DNA from: Georgenia satyanarayanai | GTDB taxonomy: Bacteria; Actinomycetota; Actinomycetes; Actinomycetales; Actinomycetaceae | Assembly (NCBI RefSeq): GCF_900116375.1 | Contig: NZ_UETB01000013.1 | Location: 1-64,000 of the forward strand | Direction: 5' to 3' | Length of the DNA stretch: 64,000 nucleotides | Shown: piece after piece, positions 38,661-48,100 of the stretch | Position numbering within the stretch: position 1 is the first letter of the stretch | How the letters are laid out: the number at the start of each line of letters is the position of its first letter | Made by a program: the position numbers and the translations under genes | The notes under the pieces: generated by a model | What the model was told of the DNA's origin: nothing | What the model saw: the letters and a program-made list of their open reading frames with translations, nothing else | Database searches by the model: none

Positions 38661-41024
38661 GTGAGGCGTCGTCGGAACACCGTCACGCGGGTAGGCCTGG
38701 TCCTGCTCGCGGTGGCGCTCATCGCTGCACTCGTCCTGCCCGTCGCCGGCACCGCCTTCGGTGCCACGCAGGACGACGACGCCGCACCGGACTCACCCGT
38801 CGACGCGCCCGTCGTCCTCCTCGGCACGGGCGGGCTGCGCTGGGAGGACCTGTCCGCGCTCGCCACCCCGCAGCTGTGGGCGCTCGCGGAGGACGCGGGT
38901 GTGGCGAACACTGTGGTCCGCTCGGTCCGCTCGAGCACCTGCCCGGCCGACGGCTGGCTCGCCGTCTCCGCCGGGCGCCGCGCCGCGGACCTGCCCGCCG
39001 CCACCACCGGGGTGTGCCGCCTGCTCGAGGACGCCGACGGCGCGGTCCCGGGCTGGTCGGACTACCTCGCCGCCGCGGCGGACGCCTCCTACGACGCCCG
39101 CCCCGGCACCCTCGGCGAGCTCCTCTCCGGCGCCGGTGTCGCTGCGCGGGGCATCGGGCCGGGAGCCGGGATCGCGCTCGCCGACCCCACCGGCGCCGTC
39201 GTCGGTGAGTACGTCCCACGGCCGGAGGACCCGGCCCGGCTCGGCGGGCTCGTCGAACGGCTCGCACCCGAGGCGGGGCTGCTCGTCGTGGACCTCGGTG
39301 CGGTCCGCGACCGTGACCACCCGCTCCTGCCCGCCACCGACCGGCGCTTCTCCGGCCCCGAGGACGACGCACCGGAGAAGGCCGCGAGCGACTGGCCCCT
39401 GGCCGGGCTCGACCGGACCGAGCAGGTGGCCGCCGTCGAGGCGCGCGCCGCGGCCGTCCTGCAGGCGCTCCCGGCCGGCGCCACCGTGCTGCTCTCCTCG
39501 CTCGCGGACTCGGGCACCACCCCGGTCATGCAGGTGACGGCGCTCGCCGCGCCCGACGAGCCTGCCGGGATGCTTGAGAGCCGCTCCACCCGCCAGCCGG
39601 GCATGGTGCAGTCCACCGACCTCCTGCCCACGCTCCTCGACCGTCTCGCGATCGACGCCCCGGCCGGCCTGGCGGGCGCGCCGGTCCGGGTCGTCGGCGG
39701 TGAGGGCTCCGGCGCCCAGCGCATCGCCACGCTCATCGACGAGAACCGGCACGCGATGGCCGTCCGCCCGCTCACCGCCCCGTTCTTCTCCGGGCTCGTG
39801 CTCGTCAACCTCGGGCTCTACGCGCTCGTCACCGTGGGGCTCAACCGTGGCGTCCTCGACCGCGTGAGCCGCTGGCTGGGCCGACGGCGCTCGACCGGCT
39901 GGGCCGGCATCGGCCGCGCCGCACGGGCGGTCGACCCGGACACGGCGCTGCGGGCGCTGCGCGCGACCGCCGTCACCGTCGCCGCCGTGCCGGTCGCCAG
40001 CTACCTCGCCAACCTGCTGCCGTGGTGGCGCACCGGCTCGCCCGGGCTCGTCGTCTACACCGCCACGCTCGCCATCGCCGCGCTCGTCGCGGGGCTCGCG
40101 CTGGCCCCGCCGTGGCGCCGCCGGCTCCTCGCTCCCGTCGGGGTGGTCGCCGGGGTCACTGCCCTCGTCCTCGCCGTCGACGTCATCACCGGCGCCCGGC
40201 TCCAGCTCGCCGCGCTCATGGGCGTCCAGCCCCAGGTGGGCGGGCGCTTCTACGGGATCAACAACTCCTCCTTCGCCCTGTGGGCCACGAGCACCGTCCT
40301 CACCGCCGCCTGCCTGGCCGAGCCGCTCGTGCGCCGTGGGCGACGGCGGGCGGCGGCACTCCTCGTCGCCGTCGTCGGACTCGTCGCCACCGTCCTCAAC
40401 GGCGCGCCGGGCATCGGCGCGGACTTCGGCGGACCGCCGGCGCTGCTGCCCGCCTTCATCATCCTCGCGCTGCTAGCCCTGGGCGTGCGGCTGACGTGGC
40501 AGCGGGTGCTGCTCGTCCTCGGCGCCGCCGCCGTCGTCGCCCTCTCCTTCTCGGTCGTCGACTGGCTGCGCCCGCCGGCCGAGCGCAGCCACCTGGGCCG
40601 TTTCGTCGAGACGGTGCTCGACGGCGGGCTCGTCGACGTCGTCCTGCGCAAGCTCGGGCAGAACCTCGCCAACCTCGTCGGCTCCACCCTCACCTTCCTC
40701 GCCGTCGGCGGGATCGCGCTCGTCGTCGTCGTCCTCACCCAGCCGCTGCGCCGTGCCGCACGCCAGGGCGACCACGCCGCCTACGGGTGGCTCGCGGAAG
40801 GCTCCTCGCTGCGCCGGCTCGAGGCGGACGCGCGGATGCTGCGCCCGGCGCTCGTCGCCGTCGCGGTCGCGCTGGGCATCGGCTTCGCGGTCAACGACTC
40901 CGGCATCGTCATCCCCGCGATCGGCATCTCGGTGGCGGTGCCGCTGCTCATCGGGGTGGTCGCGGGCTGGGTGCTGCGGCTGCGGGCGGAGGGGCCCGCT
41001 CAGCCGGTGGCGACGGCGCGGTAG
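38661..41024 (+). CDS. Large membrane protein with extracellular alkaline-phosphatase-like domain
   Basis: 787 residues. One N-terminal membrane helix (about 10-35), an extracytoplasmic domain (about 45-380) with LLGTGGLRWEDLS, STCPADGWLAVSAGRR and STDLLPTLLDRLAI, which resemble alkaline-phosphatase/sulfatase-fold proteins, although the usual nucleophile motif is not clear. About eleven membrane helices follow (390-775), including NNSSFALWAT and NGAPGIGADFGGPPALLP loops. Conserved in actinomycetes, function not established; a cell-envelope role is likely. Start GTG 38661 is six bases after TAGGCT: leaderless. Its last 25 bases overlap the convergent glycosyltransferase gene. Confidence 0.82.
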   Translation: MRRRRNTVTRVGLVLLAVALIAALVLPVAGTAFGATQDDDAAPDSPVDAPVVLLGTGGLRWEDLSALATPQLWALAEDAGVANTVVRSVRSSTCPADGWLAVSAGRRAADLPAATTGVCRLLEDADGAVPGWSDYLAAAADASYDARPGTLGELLSGAGVAARGIGPGAGIALADPTGAVVGEYVPRPEDPARLGGLVERLAPEAGLLVVDLGAVRDRDHPLLPATDRRFSGPEDDAPEKAASDWPLAGLDRTEQVAAVEARAAAVLQALPAGATVLLSSLADSGTTPVMQVTALAAPDEPAGMLESRSTRQPGMVQSTDLLPTLLDRLAIDAPAGLAGAPVRVVGGEGSGAQRIATLIDENRHAMAVRPLTAPFFSGLVLVNLGLYALVTVGLNRGVLDRVSRWLGRRRSTGWAGIGRAARAVDPDTALRALRATAVTVAAVPVASYLANLLPWWRTGSPGLVVYTATLAIAALVAGLALAPPWRRRLLAPVGVVAGVTALVLAVDVITGARLQLAALMGVQPQVGGRFYGINNSSFALWATSTVLTAACLAEPLVRRGRRRAAALLVAVVGLVATVLNGAPGIGADFGGPPALLPAFIILALLALGVRLTWQRVLLVLGAAAVVALSFSVVDWLRPPAERSHLGRFVETVLDGGLVDVVLRKLGQNLANLVGSTLTFLAVGGIALVVVVLTQPLRRAARQGDHAAYGWLAEGSSLRRLEADARMLRPALVAVAVALGIGFAVNDSGIVIPAIGISVAVPLLIGVVAGWVLRLRAEGPAQPVATAR

Positions 41025-41794
41025 GGCCGGCCGGGCGCCTGCTCCGTGGGACGGTCACCGAGCTGACGTGTCCCCACCCGCACGCCGCGGGCGCGGCGCA
41101 CCGCCGCGGCGAGCATGACGTCGCGGTACTGGGCTGCCCGGTGGAGCTGGCCGCCGAGGTCGTTGCTGCTCGCGCGGTGGCGCAGGTCGCAGGGCACCTC
41201 GACGAGCGTGAAGCCCTGCACGAGGAGGTCGATGGTCATGCCGGTCTCCACGCCCCACCCCGCGGCGAGCGGCACGGCGGCCTCGAAGGCCTCGCGGGTG
41301 AGGCAGCGCTGGCCGGACAGCGGCTGGGTGGGCAGCCACCCGGTCGCGCGGGCGATGGCGCGCCGCGCCTTGCCGACGACGATCCCGCGCCCGCCCGCGC
41401 CGGGCTGCGGCGGCAGGACGGCGATGGCGCAGTCTGCGGTGCCGGCGAGGACGGCGTCCACGAGCGGGGCCACCCCGACCGCGGTCTCCCCGAGGTCGGC
41501 GTCGAGGAACAGGAGCAGCCGCCGCGGGCCGTCGGGGGCGTCACGCATCGCGACGACGGACGCGCCGGTCTCCATCGCCGAGGCCTTGCCGCGGTTGACG
41601 GAGTGGCGCACGACGACGGCACCGGCCGCGCGAGCGATGTGCTGGGTGTCGTCGGCGGAGCCGTCGTCGACGACGACGACGAGGTCGACGTGCGGGATGG
41701 CACGTGCTGCCCTGACGGTCGCCGCGATCCGCGTGCTCTCGTCCTTGGCCGGGATCACGACGGCGACCCGTTGGGGGCTCGGTCGCCGGTTCAC
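41000..41794 (-). CDS. Family 2 glycosyltransferase
   Basis: 264 residues, GT-A fold: VAVVIPAKDES at the N-terminus, VVVVDDGSADDT, and the DxD-type LFLDADLGE near 100. No membrane helices apart from a mildly hydrophobic C-terminal part, so not a typical dolichyl-phosphate mannosyltransferase with a membrane tail. Close to glucosyl-3-phosphoglycerate synthase-like or polyprenyl-P transferases; acceptor unknown. Start GTG 41794 is six bases after TACGCT (41806-41801). A longer upstream frame lacks homology. Its 3' end overlaps the convergent membrane-protein gene by 25 bp. Confidence 0.85.
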   Translation of the reverse strand: MNRRPSPQRVAVVIPAKDESTRIAATVRAARAIPHVDLVVVVDDGSADDTQHIARAAGAVVVRHSVNRGKASAMETGASVVAMRDAPDGPRRLLLFLDADLGETAVGVAPLVDAVLAGTADCAIAVLPPQPGAGGRGIVVGKARRAIARATGWLPTQPLSGQRCLTREAFEAAVPLAAGWGVETGMTIDLLVQGFTLVEVPCDLRHRASSNDLGGQLHRAAQYRDVMLAAAVRRARGVRVGTRQLGDRPTEQAPGRPYRAVATG

Positions 41795-41800
41795 CCCTCG

Positions 41801-41806
41801 AGCGTA
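41801..41806 (-). promoter_or_regulatory. -10 box of GT2 gene (leaderless)
   Basis: TACGCT, six bases, then GTG 41794. Confidence 0.5.
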
Positions 41807-41849
41807 ATGGCGGTCGGGGTCATCGTGCAGGTTCACGGCGCAGGGGCCG

Positions 41850-42716
41850 TCAGCGCAGGGTGACCTGGCGGGAGACGATCCCCGCGCGAGCGCGCCGCGC
41901 GTCCGCGTCGAGCGGCCCCTCCTCCGCGAGCGCCGCCTCGAGGCGCTTCTCGAACGCGGCGCACGGGGCGGCGAGCTCGTCGGCCTCGGTGCCCGGCACC
42001 AGCTCCCACACGGGCACGAGGATGCCGCTGGTGCGGAAGGCCCCGACGAAGCGGGCGCCCTCCTCCAGCTCCGACTCGCGGCGGGCGTGGAGGCGGGCGA
42101 AGGCGTCGAGGACGTCCTCCTGCGGCTCGGGGCGCGCCCAGCGCAGGAACTCCCGGCCCATGCGGCACCAGTAGGCGGACTCGACGCCGGCGACCTTGAC
42201 GGTCGGGACGATGCCCTCGCTGGACTGCTCGATGGCGGCGGTGACGTCCGCGTCGCGCTCCTGGTCCTCGGCGAGCCAGAACGCGAAGTCGTCGTGGACG
42301 ACGGGCTCGAAGGGCACGGTGAGGTCGAGGACGTCCTGCAGGCGCGGGCCGGGCTCGAGGATGCCGAGGTTGAGGACCGGCTCGCCGGGCTCGGCGTCAA
42401 GGGCGAGCAGCAGGGCGGCGGCGACGTCGCGGCTCGCGTCCCCGGACTTCGCGGCCGTCTGCAGGCCGACGAGGACGGTGCCGTCCTCGCGGTGCAGCGC
42501 CGGCCACAGCTCGGGGAGCATGGTGGCGACGACGACCTCGCGGGAGCCGTACTCCGCCGTCGTGCGCACGGTGGCGGTGGCCGAGGGGACGACCTCGCGC
42601 ATCGCGACCCAGTCCGTCTCCCCCGGCAGGCCCTCGAAGGGACGCTCGACGAAGGGCACCTCCACCCGCTTGGGACGGGGGCTCTCGGACTGGCGCTTGC
42701 GGCTCTTCTTACCCAT
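41850..42716 (-). CDS. DUF5926-like conserved actinobacterial protein
   Basis: 288 residues. Basic N-terminus [41 protein letters not shown] is the hallmark of an uncharacterised actinobacterial family. The rest is a soluble acidic alpha/beta protein with [18 protein letters not shown] and [25 protein letters not shown]. No catalytic motif is evident. ATG 42716 lies seven bases after TAGGCT, whereas a GTG two codons upstream is only one base from that box, so 42716 is preferred. Function unknown. Confidence 0.75.
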   Translation of the reverse strand: MGKKSRKRQSESPRPKRVEVPFVERPFEGLPGETDWVAMREVVPSATATVRTTAEYGSREVVVATMLPELWPALHREDGTVLVGLQTAAKSGDASRDVAAALLLALDAEPGEPVLNLGILEPGPRLQDVLDLTVPFEPVVHDDFAFWLAEDQERDADVTAAIEQSSEGIVPTVKVAGVESAYWCRMGREFLRWARPEPQEDVLDAFARLHARRESELEEGARFVGAFRTSGILVPVWELVPGTEADELAAPCAAFEKRLEAALAEEGPLDADARRARAGIVSRQVTLR

Positions 42717-42723
42717 GGCCACC

Positions 42724-42729
42724 AGCCTA
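42724..42729 (-). promoter_or_regulatory. -10 box of DUF5926-like gene (leaderless)
   Basis: TAGGCT, seven bases, then ATG 42716. It lies in the short gap after the rhodanese stop, so the gene has its own promoter. Confidence 0.5.
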
Positions 42730-42736
42730 TCGGTGC

Positions 42737-43087
42737 CTACAGGACGTACGGGTCACGCCCCTCGTCCGCGGTCATCGGCAGCCCGGCAGCGCCCCAGGCG
42801 TGCATGCCGCCGTCGAGGTTGCGGGCGGTGAACCCGGAGTGGTTGAGCCACGCCGTGGCCCGCATCGACCGGCCGCCGGAGCGGCACACGACGAGGAGGT
42901 CCTCCTCGGGCAGGTCGTCGAGACGGTCGGGCAGCTCGCCGAGCGGGATGTGGACCGCGCCGGGGACGTGCCCGGCGTCCCACTCCTCCTGCTCGCGCAC
43001 GTCGAGGACCGCGTGGCCCGCGGGAACGGGCGCGGCGGGGTCGAGGTCGCCGACGGTGAGGTCACTGGGCTGGTCGAGATCGTCCAT
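42737..43087 (-). CDS. Rhodanese-like sulfurtransferase, single domain
   Basis: 116 residues: [26 protein letters not shown], the active-site loop VVCRSGGRS (Cys about 78), and a C-terminal [16 protein letters not shown] complete one-domain rhodanese (GlpE-like) that moves sulfane sulfur onto a thiol acceptor. ATG 43087 lies seven bases after TACGGT (43100-43095), again without a ribosome site. Upstream is the palindrome and C-rich/G-rich region shared with pgm. Confidence 0.9.
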   Translation of the reverse strand: MDDLDQPSDLTVGDLDPAAPVPAGHAVLDVREQEEWDAGHVPGAVHIPLGELPDRLDDLPEEDLLVVCRSGGRSMRATAWLNHSGFTARNLDGGMHAWGAAGLPMTADEGRDPYVL

Positions 43088-43094
43088 GCGATCC

Positions 43095-43100
43095 ACCGTA
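43095..43100 (-). promoter_or_regulatory. -10 box of rhodanese gene (leaderless)
   Basis: TACGGT, seven bases, then ATG 43087. Confidence 0.55.
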
Positions 43101-43125
43101 ACGCGCGCGGCGCGCGCCCACCCCG

Positions 43126-43196
43126 GCGCCGCCCGGCACCGCCACCCACCACCCACCACCCGCGACCCGCCACCCGCCACCCGCCACCCGCTCCGA
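43126..43196. repeat. C-rich CCACC/CCGCCACC tandem tract
   Basis: Short degenerate repeats of CCACC, CCGCCACC and CGCGACC, complementary in style to the G-rich tract 60 bp further right. Part of the 327-bp gap between rhodanese and pgm, which holds no gene. Confidence 0.8.
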
Positions 43197-43210
43197 CCTT
43201 GCTGCCCTTA

Positions 43211-43250
43211 GGTCCACCGTGCGCCCGGTCGACCGGGCGCACGGTGGACC
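43211..43250. repeat. Perfect 40-bp palindrome
   Basis: Arms of 20 bp with no loop (left arm GGTCCACCGTGCGCCCGGTC, exact reverse complement on the right). It sits between two divergent genes, not at a gene end, and is flanked by complementary C-rich and G-rich tracts. Confidence 0.9.
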
Positions 43251-43257
43251 AGGAGGC

Positions 43258-43350
43258 GCACGGTGAGCGGTGGGTGGCGGTGGGGTGGGTGGACGGTGGG
43301 GGTGGGGTGGGCGGTGGGGTGAGTGGGCGGTGGGTGGGCGGTGGGGGCGG
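43258..43350. repeat. G-rich GGTGGG tandem tract
   Basis: About 90 bp of GGTGGG, GGTGGGTGGCGG and similar runs just upstream of pgm; many runs of three to five G, so quadruplex formation on the + strand is possible. Confidence 0.8.
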
Positions 43351-43414
43351 AGCGCCGGGCCCGGCGCGCGCGATCGGTGGGCCTGGGCGCAGCCGGGGTG
43401 GCAGGATCAGGAGC

Positions 43415-45094
43415 ATGCACGAGCGCGCCGGTACCCCCGCCCTGCCCGAGGACCTCATCGACGTCGACGCGGTCGTCTCCGCGTACTACGACCGCACCCC
43501 GGACGTGGACGATCCCGCCCAGCAGGTGGCCTTCGGGACCTCGGGCCACCGCGGCTCGAGCCTGGACTCCGCCTTCACCGAGGCGCACATCGTCGCGACG
43601 ACGGCGGCGATCGTCGAGTACCGCCGGGCGCAGGGCACCGACGGCCCCCTCTTCATCGGTCGCGACACCCACGCGCTGTCCGAGCCCGCGTGGCGCACCG
43701 CCGTCGAGGTCCTCGCCGCCGCCGGGGTCGAGCTGCGGGTGGACGCCCGCGACTCCTACACCCCCACTCCCGCCGTCTCCCACGCGATCCTCCTCGCCAA
43801 CGGGGCCGGCACGGCAGCCGGCGTCCGCGTCGAGGGCCCGGGCCGCGCGGACGGCATCGTCGTCACCCCCTCCCACAACCCGCCCCGCGACGGCGGGTTC
43901 AAGTACAACCCGCCGCACGGCGGACCCGCGGGCTCCGACGCGACCTCGTGGATCGCCGCGCGCGCCAACGAGATCCTGCGCACCGGCGTCGGGAACGTCC
44001 CGCGCCTGCCGCTGGAACGCGCGCTGGCCGCGGAGACCACCCGGGGTCACGACTTCCTCGCCGCGTACGTCGACGACCTCGCCAACGTCGTCGACCTCGA
44101 GGCCATCGCCCGCGCCGGCGTGCGCATCGGCGCGGACCCGCTCGGCGGCGCCGCCGTCGAGTACTGGGGCGCGATCGGCGAGCGCTACGGGCTCGACCTC
44201 ACCGTCGTCAACCCCGAGGTCGACCCGCGGTGGTCGTTCATGACCCTCGACTGGGACGGCAAGATCCGCATGGACTGCTCCTCGCCGTCGGCGATGGCCT
44301 CGTTGCTGCGGGTCATGCGCCCCGAGGACGGCGGCCCGGCCCCCTACGACATCGCCACCGGCAACGACGCCGACTCCGACCGGCACGGGATCGTCACGCC
44401 CGACGGCGGGCTGATGAACCCCAACCACTTCCTCGCCGTCGCGATCGAGTACCTCTTCGCCCACCGGCCCGGCTGGCCCGAGGCCGCCGCCGTCGGCAAG
44501 ACCCTCGTCTCCTCCGCGCTCATCGACCGCGTGGCGGCCGGCCTGGGACGGCGGCTGCTCGAGGTGCCGGTCGGCTTCAAGCACTTCGTGCCGGGGCTGC
44601 TCGACTCGTCGGTCGGTTTCGGCGGGGAGGAGTCCGCGGGTGCGTCCTTCCTGCGCCGCGACGGCTCGGTGTGGACCACCGACAAGGACGGGATCATCCT
44701 GGGGCTGCTCGCCTCGGAGATCCTCGCGGTGACCGGCCGCAGCCCCAGCCAGCTCCACGAGGAGCAGCTCGAGCGCTTCGGCGCCTCTGCCTACGCCCGC
44801 ATCGACGCCCCGGCCACCCGCGAGCAGAAGGCGCGGCTGGCGGCGCTGAGCCCGGAGCAGGTGACGGCGACGACGCTCGCCGGGGAGGAGATCACCGGCC
44901 GGCTGGTGCGGGCACCGGGCAACGACGCAGCGATCGGCGGGCTCAAGGTGACGACCGAGAGCGCGTGGTTCGCCGCACGCCCCTCCGGCACCGAGGACGT
45001 GTACAAGATCTACGCCGAGTCCTTCCGCGGCGAGGAGCACCTCGCCCAGGTGCAGGCGGAGGCGAAGGCGGTCGTCGACACCGCTCTGGGGTGA
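43415..45094 (+). CDS. pgm: Phosphoglucomutase, alpha-D-glucose specific
   Basis: 559 residues, close to the usual ~546. Motifs: [10 protein letters not shown], active-site [12 protein letters not shown] (phosphoserine), metal loop [10 protein letters not shown], sugar loop GGEESAG and phosphate loop [12 protein letters not shown]. Interconverts glucose-1-phosphate and glucose-6-phosphate for glycogen, trehalose and cell-wall sugars. Start ATG 43415; AGGAG is only one base upstream, while CAGGAT stands seven bases before the ATG, so a leaderless start is plausible. A longer open frame upstream runs through repeats and is rejected. Ends at a strong shared terminator. Confidence 0.95.
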   Translation: MHERAGTPALPEDLIDVDAVVSAYYDRTPDVDDPAQQVAFGTSGHRGSSLDSAFTEAHIVATTAAIVEYRRAQGTDGPLFIGRDTHALSEPAWRTAVEVLAAAGVELRVDARDSYTPTPAVSHAILLANGAGTAAGVRVEGPGRADGIVVTPSHNPPRDGGFKYNPPHGGPAGSDATSWIAARANEILRTGVGNVPRLPLERALAAETTRGHDFLAAYVDDLANVVDLEAIARAGVRIGADPLGGAAVEYWGAIGERYGLDLTVVNPEVDPRWSFMTLDWDGKIRMDCSSPSAMASLLRVMRPEDGGPAPYDIATGNDADSDRHGIVTPDGGLMNPNHFLAVAIEYLFAHRPGWPEAAAVGKTLVSSALIDRVAAGLGRRLLEVPVGFKHFVPGLLDSSVGFGGEESAGASFLRRDGSVWTTDKDGIILGLLASEILAVTGRSPSQLHEEQLERFGASAYARIDAPATREQKARLAALSPEQVTATTLAGEEITGRLVRAPGNDAAIGGLKVTTESAWFAARPSGTEDVYKIYAESFRGEEHLAQVQAEAKAVVDTALG

Positions 45095-45131
45095 GGACGG
45101 CCGTCACGAGCTGAGCACCGCGCCGGGTGCA

Positions 45132-45172
45132 CGAAGGCCCGGACCCCGCATCCACTGGGGTCCGGGCCTTCG
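45132..45172. terminator. Bidirectional terminator between pgm and LPXTG protein genes
   Basis: Perfect 16-bp stem (CGAAGGCCCGGACCCC and complement) with a 9-nt loop, located between convergent gene ends at 45094 and 45178. Confidence 0.85.
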
Positions 45173-45177
45173 CAGTC

Positions 45178-48100
45178 TCAGGCGCGCGTGCTCAGCCGCC
45201 TGGTCGCCGCTCCGGCGCCCAGCAGGAGGAGCACGGCCAGACCCGCGAGGGCCAGGGGCGCACCGGTCGAGGGCAGCCTGCCGGAGCCGGCTCCGCCGGA
45301 CCCGCCGTCACCGTCTCCCGAGCCACCGTCGCCGGCACCCGAGCCACCGTCACCGTCAGACCCGTCGCCGGGGCCGCCGTCACCGGGGCCGCCGTCACCG
45401 GGGCCGTCGTCGTCCGAGTCGTCCGGCGCCTGGGTGAAGGTGAGGGAACGGACCTCGGAGTCCACCTCGCCGCCGTGCGCGTCGGTCGCCGTGACGTACC
45501 AGGAGTGCGTGCCGTCCGCCGGCACCCACGACGCCGTGACGACGGCGCCGCTCGGGACGTCGGTCAGCTTGGCGATCGCCTGCTCCGAGCCGGCAGGGAT
45601 CTCCGTGTCGGTGAGGACCTCGGCGGCGAACGCGTCGGTGCTCAGCTCCTTGACGCGGCTGACGATGCCCGCCGTCTCGTAGCTGATGACGAAGTCCTGG
45701 TTCTCCAGCTCCAGGGACTCGTGGTCGGAGTTGTAGACCTCGAGCGACGGGGAGTAGGTCCGCACCCGGATCTCCTCGTCCTCGTTGTCGAACTGGAGGA
45801 GCCGCAGGAAGCCCTGGCCACCCTCGGGCAGGCCCTGGTAGTCGAAGAGCATCTGCGTGACCGTGCGGTCCTCGACGCCGTCACCGTCGTCGTCGAACGA
45901 GTCGTACCGGGTGTAGGCGTCGTGGTAGTGCCCCGACATCACCATGGAGACGTTCGGGTTGGTCGCGACGACCTCGTCCTGGATCTGCTGCGGGATCGGC
46001 CCCAGCCCACCGGTGGTGAGCAGGTACTCGTGCAGGTTGATGATGCCCACGCGCTCGGGGTACTGCGCGAGCACCTCGTTCATCCACGCGATCTCCGCGT
46101 CACCCGGGTCCCAGCCCATGGACACGACGATGAAGTCGATGCCGCCGGCCGTGAACAGGTCGTAGTGACCACGGTTGTCCTCGTAGGAGCCGCCGTACCA
46201 GGGGTTGTCCGCGAAGCGCCACTGCCCGAAGTGCTCGGAGTAGGCGGTCCAGTCGCTGTCGAAGTTGCCGACGTCGTGGTTGCCCGCGAGCACGCCGTAC
46301 GGGAGGCCCGCGTCGTCGAGCATCGCGTAGGCGGGATCGGCGTTCGCCCACTGGTAGGGCTGGTCGAAGTTGTCGACGATGTCACCGGTGTGGAAGAGGT
46401 ACTGGAGGTTGACGTCCTCACGCTGGTCGAGCAGGTACTCGTGGATCGAGAGCTGGTGCTCGTAGAACTCCTCGTTGTAGTACTGCGTGTCCGACTCCCA
46501 CGCGAGGGTGAAGTCGTACTCGTCACGCGGGGTGTCCTGCGGGTGCGCGGGCTCGACGACCGTCTCGCGGTCGCTGAGGTTCTCCCCCGCCCAGCCCTCG
46601 GAGTGCTGGACGAGGAAGCGCGCCGTGCCGTCGACGAGGTGGTCGGTGGTCGGGACGTCCGCCGTGAGGGTGAACTCCTCGGCGTCGGTCGTCACGTGGC
46701 GGTCGACCTCCTCCCAGGCCTCCTCGGCGGTGTTCCACACGTGGAGCAGGACCTTGGCCGACGCGTTGGCCGAGCCGTCCCAGGTGATGCGCACCGAGGC
46801 GTCGTCGCCGGAGCCCTCCGGCACCGCGACGTCGAAGGTCTGGTAGGGCAGGGCGTCGGCGCTGCTCACGTCCGCGGACTCGCCGTCGACGGCGCGCAGG
46901 GCCGCCCGCTGCTCCGCGTCGAGCTCGACGCCGTCGCGCTCCGTCGCGAGCGCGTCGCGGGTCTCCCCGGAGGAGACGGTGACGGCGGCGTCGGTGGCGT
47001 CGTAGGTGTAGGCCTCGCGGAAGACGACGTCGAGCTCGTCGCCCGCCTCGTCGGCGACCTGCGCGACGAGCTCCACCGCGGGGCCCGTGACCTCTGCCCC
47101 GTCCAGGGGCGACAGGAGCTCGGCCGTCGGGTCCTCCTCCGGCGTCGTGAAGGTCTCGGTCATCTCACCGACGTTGCCGGCGGTGTCCGTCGCCGTGACG
47201 ACGAGGGTGTGCTCACCGGTGGAGAGCTCGGTCGAGGAGGTCTCCTGCGGCAGCTCGACGACCTCGCCGTCGAGCGTGGCGACGACGTCCACCACCTCGG
47301 TGGTGGCGTCGGTGATCACCGCGTCCAGGACGATCCGACCCTGGAGCCGGTCCTCGGTCCGCGAACCGGCCGTGAACGCGGGCGTCACCTCCGGGGCGGT
47401 GTTGTCCACGACGACGTCCGCCGCGGCGGTGACCTCACCGTCGGTCGCGCTGACCGTGTGGGTGCCGTCCTCGACGTCGGTGGTGTCCCAGGTGTAGCCC
47501 TGGGCGACGTACGCGTCGTCGGGGATGGTGAACACCGCGGGGTAGTTGTCGTACTTGCTGTCGTTGGTGTCGCCCATGGGGATGTTGCCGCCCTCGTAGC
47601 CGGCCGGCTGGAGGGTGCGGCCGTCGGGCAGGATGAGCCGCGGCGCGCTGATGGTGTAGTCGTCGTTGTTCTCGTTGTCGTCCTCGCACGGCCAGGCCTT
47701 GGTGCCGGCGGACACGATGACGGTGAGCTCCTCGCCCTGGACGACGTCCGCGAGCGGGATCTGCGCGGTGACGGTCTCGATCTCGGAGTAGGTGCCGCGC
47801 TCGAAGATCGTCAGCACCCGCCCGGACGTGCACTGCTGGTCGAGGGTGTCGCCCTCGCCCGGCATGACGACGGCGTTGCGGAAGCGGTCGTCGGTGGCCG
47901 TGACCTCGACGGCGAAGACCGGTGAGCTCTCGAGCTGGGCCGTGGTCGGGGTGCGGACCTCGTCGTCGATCGAGAGCGCGATGTCCGCCGGGTAGGTGTC
48001 GCCCGCCGCGGAGACGGTCGTGGTGCCGGACAGCACGTCCCCGTCCGTGACGCTGAGACGGACCGCGTCGGTCGAGGCGCCGTCGACGGCCACCCGGGTG

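Noticed and set aside
43088-43414. Hidden small gene in the rhodanese/pgm gap
   Set aside because: Open frames exist on both strands only because the DNA is repetitive and GC-rich; the translations are low-complexity Gly/Trp/Val or Pro/Thr runs.
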